Source: Ignavibacteriales bacterium UBA6490
GTDB taxonomy: Bacteria > Bacteroidota > Ignavibacteria > Ignavibacteriales > Ignavibacteriaceae
DNA: 35,557 nucleotides
NCBI GenBank assembly: GCA_002435365.1
Contig: DJMM01000063.1
Location: 1-35,557, forward strand
Reading direction: 5' to 3'
Notes under the pieces: model-generated
Database searches by the model: none
Told to the model about the DNA's origin: nothing
What the model saw: only the letters and a program-made list of their open reading frames with translations
Shown: piece by piece, positions 15,973 through 22,606 of the stretch
Layout of the letters: every line of letters begins with the position of its first letter
Position numbering within the stretch: position 1 is the stretch's first letter
Program-made: the position numbers and the translations under genes

Positions 15973-17844
15973 TTAAGTTTTCAAATATACCAATAAAACA
16001 GAAATATCAGAAGGTGTTACACCTGAGATACGCGACGCCTGGCCAATTGAACGCGGCTTTACTTTACTTAATTTTTCACGGCCTTCCGTCGATAAGGATT
16101 TTAATGATTTGTAGTCCGTTGCTAAGGGAATAGCTGAATTCTCAAACTTTTCAAGCTTTTCGATCAACTCCTGCTGCCTTTTTATGTAACCTTCATATTT
16201 CAGTTCAATTTCTATCTGCTCTAAAACATTAATGTCAGAAATCAGGTCGTTAACTTGCTGGTTGTTATTAGTTGTTATAGACAATAATTCACGCAATCCA
16301 ACACTTGGTCTTTTAACCAGCTTTGCCGTGGTTTCTGCATTATAAACCAGATCAAGTCCCTTTGCTTCCAGGAAAACATTTGCCGCTTTCATCTCGATTC
16401 TATGCTTGTTAAGAAACTCGATGCCTTCAAGTACTTTCCTGTTTTTTTCCTCAAGGATCTCGAAAGAAGTTTTATCAATCAGTCCATACTCATAACCATA
16501 TTTCAATAGTCTGCGGTCGGAATTATCCTGGCGAAGAAGAAGTCTGTATTCAGCACGCGACGTGAACATTCTGTAAGGTTCTTCGGTAGATTTTGTAACC
16601 AGGTCATCAATAAGAACTCCGGTATATGCCTCACTTCTTTTAAGAACCAGTTCCGGCATGCCCTTAATTTTTGCAGCTGCATTTATACCAGCGATCAGGC
16701 CCTGAGCAGCAGCTTCTTCATACCCGGATGTACCATTTATCTGTCCCGAAAAATAAAGTCCTTTCACAAGTTTTGTTTCAAGTGTAAGATCCACCTGGTG
16801 AGGCGGGAAAAAATCATATTCAACAGCATAACCGGGACGAACCATTTCCACTTCTTCAAGTCCCTTTATCATTTTCAATGCTTCAGCCTGGATCTCCACA
16901 GGAAGGGATGTCGAAAAACCATTCAGGTAAATCAGATCACTGTTCAGACCTTCCGGCTCCAGAAAAAGCTGATGCTGATTTTTTTCAGAAAACCTTACTA
17001 CCTTATCTTCAATTGAAGGACAGTATCGGGGACCCGTTCCTTTTATACGTCCCGTAAACAGGGGAGATTCACCGAATCCTTTTTCAAGAACCTTGTGAAC
17101 TTTTCCAGACGTATGTGTTATATAACAGCTCATCTGAGGCAGATATGGAAAATCTCCCGCATTTGTGAAATGACTGAACGGCTGGGGATTTTCATCCCCC
17201 TTCTGCTCTTCCAGAATATCCCAATTAATAGTATCCTTTTTAAGACGCGGGGGCGTGCCTGTTTTTAATCTCCCCGCCTCAAAACCAAGCTTAAGCAGTG
17301 TCTCGGTTATTCCGGTAGATGCGTTTTCCCCGAAGCGACCCCCTTTAACGGAATTCAAGCCGGTATGCATCAGCCCGTTCAGAAAAGTTCCCGAAGACAA
17401 AATCAGTGCGCTGCACATTATTTCGCCAAGATTACCGGTGATAACACCCCGCACTTCATTGTTTTCAGAGATTATATCAACAGCAGAGTCGTCAATAATT
17501 GTAATGCCGGGTACGGACTCAACTATTCGGAGAGCTTCAACAGAATAGAGCTCTCTGTCCGACTGGCACCTGGGAGACCATACGGCAGGGCCTTTTGAGC
17601 GGTTCAGCATTCTGAACTGTATGCCGGTGCGATCAGCAATAAGACCCATTTTGCCGCCCAAAGCATCAATCTCTCTGACAAGATGACCCTTGGCCGTGCC
17701 CCCGATGGCCGGATTGCAGGACATTCGGCCCATTGCTTTTTTATCCATCGTAACCAGGCCTACCGCGCAGCCCATTCCTGCTGCTGCGCAGGCTGCCTCA
17801 ATACCCGCATGTCCGCCTCCAATTACTATAATGTCAAATTTCAT
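15973..17844 (-). CDS. mnmG: tRNA uridine-5-carboxymethylaminomethyl modification enzyme MnmG
   Basis: This 623-residue FAD-dependent protein acts with MnmE to install the (carboxymethyl)aminomethyl group at wobble uridine 34 of several tRNAs. It begins MKFDIIVIGGGHAGIEAACA, the dinucleotide-binding loop of MnmG. NPAIGGTAKGHLVREIDALGG, NRSKGPAVWSPRCQSDR, GFSTSLPVEIQ and GYEEAAAQGLIAGINA follow. The open frame extends 15 codons upstream to a GTG at 17889. That stretch (VSRETRKS) is merely the translation of parS DNA and is not family-like, so ATG at 17844 is preferred; it gives a length near the usual 620-630. It is 51 bp downstream of mnmE and directly abuts rsmG. Confidence 0.97.
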   Translation of the reverse strand: MKFDIIVIGGGHAGIEAACAAAGMGCAVGLVTMDKKAMGRMSCNPAIGGTAKGHLVREIDALGGKMGLIADRTGIQFRMLNRSKGPAVWSPRCQSDRELYSVEALRIVESVPGITIIDDSAVDIISENNEVRGVITGNLGEIMCSALILSSGTFLNGLMHTGLNSVKGGRFGENASTGITETLLKLGFEAGRLKTGTPPRLKKDTINWDILEEQKGDENPQPFSHFTNAGDFPYLPQMSCYITHTSGKVHKVLEKGFGESPLFTGRIKGTGPRYCPSIEDKVVRFSEKNQHQLFLEPEGLNSDLIYLNGFSTSLPVEIQAEALKMIKGLEEVEMVRPGYAVEYDFFPPHQVDLTLETKLVKGLYFSGQINGTSGYEEAAAQGLIAGINAAAKIKGMPELVLKRSEAYTGVLIDDLVTKSTEEPYRMFTSRAEYRLLLRQDNSDRRLLKYGYEYGLIDKTSFEILEEKNRKVLEGIEFLNKHRIEMKAANVFLEAKGLDLVYNAETTAKLVKRPSVGLRELLSITTNNNQQVNDLISDINVLEQIEIELKYEGYIKRQQELIEKLEKFENSAIPLATDYKSLKSLSTEGREKLSKVKPRSIGQASRISGVTPSDISVLLVYLKT

Positions 17845-17853
17845 ACTTTTCCG

Positions 17854-17869
17854 CGTTTCACGTGAAACA
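17854..17869. promoter_or_regulatory. parS-like centromere site 1
   Basis: The 16-mer CGTTTCACGTGAAACA contains the full 14-bp palindrome GTTTCACGTGAAAC and matches the conserved bacterial parS sequence TGTTNCACGTGAAACA at all but the first base. ParB binds such sites to load onto and segregate the chromosome origin region. It lies in the mnmE-mnmG spacer. Confidence 0.9.
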
Positions 17870-17881
17870 CTTTTCTTTATT

Positions 17882-17897
17882 TGTTCCACGTGAAACT
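17882..17897. promoter_or_regulatory. parS-like centromere site 2
   Basis: The 16-mer TGTTCCACGTGAAACT matches the parS consensus TGTTNCACGTGAAACA at all but the last base. Its centre is 28 bp from that of site 1. Its right edge overlaps the first two bases of the mnmE stop codon (17896-17898 on the minus strand). Confidence 0.85.
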
Positions 17898-19254
17898 ATT
17901 TACCTATGCAAAAATTCTTAAAAATATTGTTTAAAATGTCGTTTGTGGTGATTTCGCCGATAATTTCTGATAGAATCTCAACCGCATTTCGCATATCGGC
18001 GGCAATGAACTCACCGCTTAAATTCTGACGGCAGGATATGTTTGCTTTTTCCAGAAAATCCTGTGCCCTCACCAGGCAATCCTTATGTCGTATATTTGTA
18101 ACAATTATACTTTTTTCAGTATAATTTGAGTTTACAAATGCCCTATCTTTGATAGAATGTAAAAGCTTCTCAATACCTTCCCCGGTTTTTGCTGAAATTT
18201 TCACGTCAGTCAACGGACCATCAATATGCGGAAGATCTATTTTGTTCTGCACTATTATCAGTTTTTTCCTGTCAATAACCTCAAGCAGCTCCCGGTACAG
18301 GTCCTCCGGAAATTCTTCGCTGGAGTCATACATAAAAACAGTTAAATCCGCATTTTTAACCGCGTTTCTGCTTCTCAGGACACCTTCGACCTCTATCTCG
18401 TCAACCGAACTTCTTATGCCGGCGGTATCAAACAGCCGGAAAAGAAAACCGTCGATTATTATATCCTCCCTTATTATATCCCTTGTGGTGCCGGGAATGC
18501 TGCTCACAATGGCCCTTGATTCTCTTAACAGATAATTGAGCAGGGAGGACTTGCCTGTGTTCGGTTTTCCGGCGATGGCGATGTTTACGCCGTCCCGAAG
18601 GATTTTGCCGAAAGAAAACGATTTAAGCAGGTTTTCTATCTCCGCTTTAATGCGCTCAATTTTCCCTGCTATTTCCGATTTATCGATCAGAATAATATCT
18701 TCTTCCGAAAAATCAAGTTCCAGCTCGATGAGAGAGGATGTTTCAACAAGTCCGTCTCTTAATGTTTTTACTTTTGACGAAAGAAGGCCGTCAAGCTGAT
18801 TTCTGGCTCCCCGCAGCGATGCCTGGCTTGACGAATTAATTACATCGGCAACGGCCTCTGCCTGGGCAAGATCTATTCTGTTGTTCAGATAAGCACGCCG
18901 TGTAAACTCACCCGGTTCCGCAGCGCGGGCGCCCCCGGCAATAAGAAGTTCAAGGATTTTTCTCTGAATAAAGGGATTACCGTGCGAAGTTATCTCTATT
19001 ACATCCTCACCGGTATATGAATTTGGTTTCCGGAAAACAGAAACGACCACATCGTCAATTGTGCTTGATCCCTCCGTAATCAGGCCATAATGAAGCGTAT
19101 GGGTGTCTGCGTCTGATAATTTCTTTTTCCCCTTAAAGATCTTATCAATCAACCTGAATGACTCCGGTCCGCTTAACCTGATAATGGATAACGCACCGAT
19201 GCCCGGAGGGGTTGCTGGAGCTGTAATGGTGTCTTCGTGAAAGCTGATATTCAT
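17896..19254 (-). CDS. mnmE: tRNA modification GTPase MnmE
   Basis: This 452-residue GTPase partners MnmG in wobble-uridine modification. It has the tetrahydrofolate-binding N-terminal domain (DTITAPATPPGIGALSIIRLSGP, starting near residue 8), a helical domain, and an inserted G domain with G1 GKPNTGKS (229-236), PGTTRD and DTAG, and NKID. It ends in the invariant C-terminal CIGK (449-452), whose Cys is needed for activity. Length matches the family (about 450). The gene is the first of the mnmE-mnmG-rsmG-murQ-PAP2 run. Its promoter must lie in the 490-bp gap shared with the divergent chaperone operon, and its stop codon touches parS site 2. Confidence 0.97.
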   Translation of the reverse strand: MNISFHEDTITAPATPPGIGALSIIRLSGPESFRLIDKIFKGKKKLSDADTHTLHYGLITEGSSTIDDVVVSVFRKPNSYTGEDVIEITSHGNPFIQRKILELLIAGGARAAEPGEFTRRAYLNNRIDLAQAEAVADVINSSSQASLRGARNQLDGLLSSKVKTLRDGLVETSSLIELELDFSEEDIILIDKSEIAGKIERIKAEIENLLKSFSFGKILRDGVNIAIAGKPNTGKSSLLNYLLRESRAIVSSIPGTTRDIIREDIIIDGFLFRLFDTAGIRSSVDEIEVEGVLRSRNAVKNADLTVFMYDSSEEFPEDLYRELLEVIDRKKLIIVQNKIDLPHIDGPLTDVKISAKTGEGIEKLLHSIKDRAFVNSNYTEKSIIVTNIRHKDCLVRAQDFLEKANISCRQNLSGEFIAADMRNAVEILSEIIGEITTNDILNNIFKNFCIGK

Positions 19255-19435
19255 AGAAAATTCAAATTAAGCCTGCAAAATTAAATATTTCCAGAAGCAT
19301 TAACAAAGTAGAAATTTTATCCAGATTGGTTCGCACAAAAAACCGTCTCTTATTGTGAGCCAGGAGATATCCTGTTCCTTGCTTAATCTGGTTTTGCTTC
19401 GATTCCATCCTGAAAAAACCGGGATCAAAACCGGG

Positions 19436-19462
19436 TTAGAATCAGATTAGAATCAGATTAGA
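19436..19462. repeat. 11-bp tandem repeat, about 2.5 copies
   Basis: TTAGAATCAGA occurs at 19436-19446 and 19447-19457, with a partial third copy TTAGA at 19458-19462. The 11-bp period is about one helical turn, so each copy faces the same side of the DNA, as in arrays of protein-binding sites. Confidence 0.8.
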
Positions 19463-19510
19463 CCCAGTTCAGGTGATAAATCAATGCCTGTTCGAATTAA
19501 AACCAAATAA

Positions 19511-19527
19511 TGTGACATAATGTCACA
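19511..19527. promoter_or_regulatory. Perfect palindrome upstream of the chaperone operon
   Basis: TGTGACATAATGTCACA has two perfect 8-bp arms around one central base. It resembles a dimeric regulator site (Crp/Fnr-like TGTGA and TCACA halves, but with 7 bases between them and not 6). It lies about 100 bp upstream of the possible sigma-54 promoter, the normal place for an enhancer-binding-protein site. Confidence 0.6.
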
Positions 19528-19626
19528 CAAGAGTGGTAAATTGTGGCAGCCTGTCAGAAACATTATTTTGCGTTCGTTCTTGATAACCCGTTGAAATATA
19601 ATCAGTTATAAGAATTTTTTAATAGA

Positions 19627-19642
19627 TGGCACCCTTATTGAT
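19627..19642 (+). promoter_or_regulatory. Candidate sigma-54 (-24/-12) promoter of the chaperone operon
   Basis: TGGCAC at 19627-19632 and TTGAT at 19638-19642 give GG-N10-GA, against the sigma-54 consensus GG-N10-GC. The -24 half is perfect; the -12 half has A where C is expected. A housekeeping alternative uses TTG at 19638-19640 with TAATTATG at 19662-19669, a near match to the Bacteroidota TAnnTTTG element. Confidence 0.4.
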
Positions 19643-19744
19643 ACTATATAAATTGTAAGGATAATTATGTGTCATTTTGTCAAAACATATTTGTTTCCGT
19701 TAATATTTGTTGTTGTGGAAGCATCTTTATAAAAGAGGTAAACG

Positions 19745-20659
19745 GTGGAGTTTAAAGACTACTATAAAATACTAGGTGTTGAAAAGAGTGCGTCTGCAGA
19801 GGAGATTAAAAAAGCTTACCGTGAACTGGCAAAGAAATATCATCCCGATAAAAATCCCGGCGACAGGAATGCAGAGGAGAAATTTAAGGAGGTTGGCGAA
19901 GCGTATGAGGTATTAAAAGATCCCGATAAGAGAAAGAAATATGATACCCTGGGCGCAAACTGGAAACAAGCCGGAAGCGGAAACTTTGACGAATGGTTCA
20001 GATCTTATGCCCGTTCCCCTCATGGAGAAGGTGCTTTCTCGTTTGAGGATCTGTTTGGAAGCGGGGGTGGCGGCGGCTTCAACGATTTTTTTGATCTTTT
20101 TATGGGCGGGTCCGGCAAGCGCAGCTACTCATTCAGGTCGCGTTCTGTAAAAGGCAAAGATTATGAAGCCGTAATAAACATTACTCTTGAGGAAGCCTTT
20201 AACGGGGCATCCAAGGAATTCAACCTTAACGGGAAAACGATAAGGGTAAAAATAGAATCGGGTGCGGTTGAAGGAAAAAAGCTTCGGCTTAAAAACCAGG
20301 GCGGTCCCGGAAAACAGGGCGGCGATAGCGGTGATCTTTATCTTAAAATAAAATTTGAAAAACATCCCGCATTTGAAAAAGAGGGAGATGATCTTCGCCT
20401 CACTCTCCCGGTCGATCTTTATACTGCTGTACTGGGCGGGAAAAAAGAGATACAGACAATCGACGGAAAGACAATTAACATTACCATACCGCCCGAAACA
20501 AGCAGCGGTAAAATTTTACGGATCAGGGGCATGGGCATGAATACCGCCGGGGCAGGCGGCCGGGGAGATCTGCTGATTAAAATTGAGATTAAAATCCCCC
20601 GGGATTTATCCGGGGAGGAAAAACAATTATTCGTCAAACTTGCTGAACTAAGAAAGTAA
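19745..20659 (+). CDS. DnaJ-like co-chaperone without zinc finger (CbpA type)
   Basis: This 304-residue J-domain protein has the J domain at residues 5-70 with HPD at 33-35, which stimulates DnaK ATP hydrolysis. It then has a Gly/Phe-rich linker (about 95-125, GGGGGFNDFFDLFMGG) and the two-part C-terminal substrate domain (about 135-300). The four CxxCxGxG zinc repeats of true DnaJ are absent, so it is a class B, CbpA-type protein. The C-terminal DnaJ fold is complete (EEAFNGASKEFNL, GDLYLKIKFEKHPAFEKEGDDL, GGRGDLLIKIEI). The start is GTG at 19745, with AGAGG seven bases upstream. It is first in a chaperone operon, with htpG 10 bp downstream. Confidence 0.93.
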   Translation: MEFKDYYKILGVEKSASAEEIKKAYRELAKKYHPDKNPGDRNAEEKFKEVGEAYEVLKDPDKRKKYDTLGANWKQAGSGNFDEWFRSYARSPHGEGAFSFEDLFGSGGGGGFNDFFDLFMGGSGKRSYSFRSRSVKGKDYEAVINITLEEAFNGASKEFNLNGKTIRVKIESGAVEGKKLRLKNQGGPGKQGGDSGDLYLKIKFEKHPAFEKEGDDLRLTLPVDLYTAVLGGKKEIQTIDGKTINITIPPETSSGKILRIRGMGMNTAGAGGRGDLLIKIEIKIPRDLSGEEKQLFVKLAELRK

Positions 20660-20669
20660 AGGAGCATTA

Positions 20670-22577
20670 ATGACACAGGAACAAACTGTAAAAAAATATA
20701 AATTCAAAGCAGAGATAAAACAGCTTCTCGATATTCTGGTGCACTCGCTATATACTAGCAGAGAAATTTTTCTTAGAGAATTAATTTCAAATGCCTCGGA
20801 TGCGCTGGATAAAACAAGGTTTGAATTAACCCGGGGAGCAAAAATTGCCGACAAGGATCTTCCCCTTGAAATCAGGATAACTTTCGACGAAAAGAAAAAT
20901 ATCGTTACCGTTTCCGACAGCGGTATCGGCATGACCCGCGATGAGTTAATAAGCAACATCGGAACTATTGCAAAATCCGGATCAGCTGATTTTATCAAAA
21001 CCCTCTCGGAAAATAAGTCCGACGCGAATAATATAATCGGAAAGTTCGGAGTGGGCTTTTATTCGGTTTTCATGGCGGCACAGGAAGTAGTTATAAAATC
21101 TAAATCTTATTTGAAAGACGAAGCCGCCGTGGAATGGAGATCCGACGGTTTAGGCAGTTATGAGCTTTTTGAGCTTAAAGAAAAAATGAGCCGCGGCACT
21201 GTAATCGAGATTCATCTTAAGGAAGACGCAAAAGAATTTGCCGACAAATACCGTCTGGAAGGGATCGTAAAAAAATATTCAAACTTTATAAGTTTCCCGA
21301 TATATGTGGGCGACAGCCGGATAAACACAGTCTCCGCTGTTTGGAGAGAGCCGAAATCCGCAGTTAAGAAGGAGCAGTATGATGAATTTTACAAGTTCCT
21401 TACCTATGAAGAGGAGGAGCCCCTTTCGGTAATACATTCCTCTGTCGATGCGCCGATACAGTTTTACAGCCTGATGTTCGTTCCCCAAAAAAGTTTTGAT
21501 ATGTTCCGCTTTACGCGCGAGGATTACGGACTGGATCTGTATGTAAGAAAGGTTCTTATACAGCATAAAAGCAGGGATATACTGCCGGAATACCTGAGCT
21601 TCGTACGCGGTGTGGTTGATTCGGAAGATCTCCCCCTGAATATTTCAAGGGAGACTCTGCAGGAGAACGTTATATTTACAAAAATATCAAACACCGTTAC
21701 ATCCCAGGTTCTTTCACACCTGATTAAGCTTGCAAAAGAGGATGCCGATAAATATAAATTGTTCTGGAAAGAGCATGGGAAATATTTTAAGCTCGGCTAT
21801 ACCGATTTTACAAATCAGGAAAAATTCATGCAGCTTTTAAGATTCAGCTCTTCCGCCGGTGAAAACGCTGATGCCCTTATTTCCCTTGAGGATTATGCCG
21901 GCAGAATGAAAGAGGGGCAGAAAGAAATCTATTATGCCTCCGGCACCAGCAGGGAAGCTATTGACCTCGACCCCCATCTTGAAATATTCCGCAATAAGGG
22001 AATTGAGGTGCTTTATCTGTATGATCCTATCGATGAATTTGTGATCAGCTCAATAAGAAAATTCAAGGATTTCGAATTTAAAACAGTTGACTCTGTTGAT
22101 ATTAAGGCTCTGGATAAATTTAAAGAAACCAAAGAAAGAGAAAGGCCTGAACCGCTTTCAAAGGACGATGAAAAACATTTTGACAGCATGCTCTCAAGAA
22201 TAAAAGATATACTTGGAGAACGCATTAAGGAGGTAAAAGCCAGCGACAGACTGATAGACAGTCCCTCCTGTCTTGTTAATCCGGATGATGCATACTCCGC
22301 ACAGATGCAGAAATTATTCCGGATGCATAACCAGGAGGTGGGTAATCAGCAAAAAATATTCGAGGTGAACAAGGATCATCGTCTGATCCGGAATCTGCTT
22401 AAGATTTACAAAACCAACGCAAAAGACGAATATATCGGGGATGCAGTAGAACAGCTTTATGAGTCGGCCCTACTGCTTGAGGGAAATCTGCTTGATCCCC
22501 ATAAACTTGTGAACAGAATTTCAAAAATGCTTGAAAGCTCGAGTGAGTGGTATGTAAGGACAAAGGACCTTGGTTAG
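20670..22577 (+). CDS. htpG: Molecular chaperone HtpG (Hsp90)
   Basis: This 635-residue Hsp90 is an ATP-driven dimeric chaperone that remodels late folding intermediates, usually together with DnaK/DnaJ. The GHKL ATP-binding domain is intact: FLRELISNASDALDKTRFE (about 33-51), DSGIGMTRDEL, GTIAKSGSADFI and GKFGVGFYSVFM. The middle domain has the ISRETLQENV segment, and the C-terminal dimerisation region follows. Length is in the range of bacterial HtpG (about 610-640). AAAGGAG precedes its ATG and it follows the DnaJ-like gene by only 10 bp, so the two are surely co-transcribed; clpB follows by 29 bp. Confidence 0.97.
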   Translation: MTQEQTVKKYKFKAEIKQLLDILVHSLYTSREIFLRELISNASDALDKTRFELTRGAKIADKDLPLEIRITFDEKKNIVTVSDSGIGMTRDELISNIGTIAKSGSADFIKTLSENKSDANNIIGKFGVGFYSVFMAAQEVVIKSKSYLKDEAAVEWRSDGLGSYELFELKEKMSRGTVIEIHLKEDAKEFADKYRLEGIVKKYSNFISFPIYVGDSRINTVSAVWREPKSAVKKEQYDEFYKFLTYEEEEPLSVIHSSVDAPIQFYSLMFVPQKSFDMFRFTREDYGLDLYVRKVLIQHKSRDILPEYLSFVRGVVDSEDLPLNISRETLQENVIFTKISNTVTSQVLSHLIKLAKEDADKYKLFWKEHGKYFKLGYTDFTNQEKFMQLLRFSSSAGENADALISLEDYAGRMKEGQKEIYYASGTSREAIDLDPHLEIFRNKGIEVLYLYDPIDEFVISSIRKFKDFEFKTVDSVDIKALDKFKETKERERPEPLSKDDEKHFDSMLSRIKDILGERIKEVKASDRLIDSPSCLVNPDDAYSAQMQKLFRMHNQEVGNQQKIFEVNKDHRLIRNLLKIYKTNAKDEYIGDAVEQLYESALLLEGNLLDPHKLVNRISKMLESSSEWYVRTKDLG

Positions 22578-22606
22578 ATTTTGGCAGTGAAAGGATAATA
22601 AAATAA

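Larger units (their letters stand above)
19255..19744. other. 490-bp divergent control region between mnmE and the chaperone operon
   Basis: There is no gene here. The region holds two AAAACCGGG copies (19415-19423, 19427-19435), an 11-bp tandem repeat, a perfect 17-bp palindrome and a possible sigma-54 promoter (separate entries). I found no CIRCE element, no HspR-type inverted repeat and no convincing DnaA box. Confidence 0.7.

Noticed and set aside
17845..17889. Extra 15-codon N-terminus for MnmG starting at GTG 17889
   Set aside because: These codons are translated parS DNA (VSRETRKS) and do not match MnmG family starts; the ATG at 17844 begins the conserved FDIIVIGGG sequence.
19511..19527. 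Crp/Fnr site call for the palindrome
   Set aside because: The half-sites fit but the spacer is 7 and not 6 bases, so I left the regulator unnamed.
19255..19744. Replication origin
   Set aside because: Despite the parS sites nearby, I found no DnaA boxes (TTATNCACA) or dnaA gene, so no origin is claimed.
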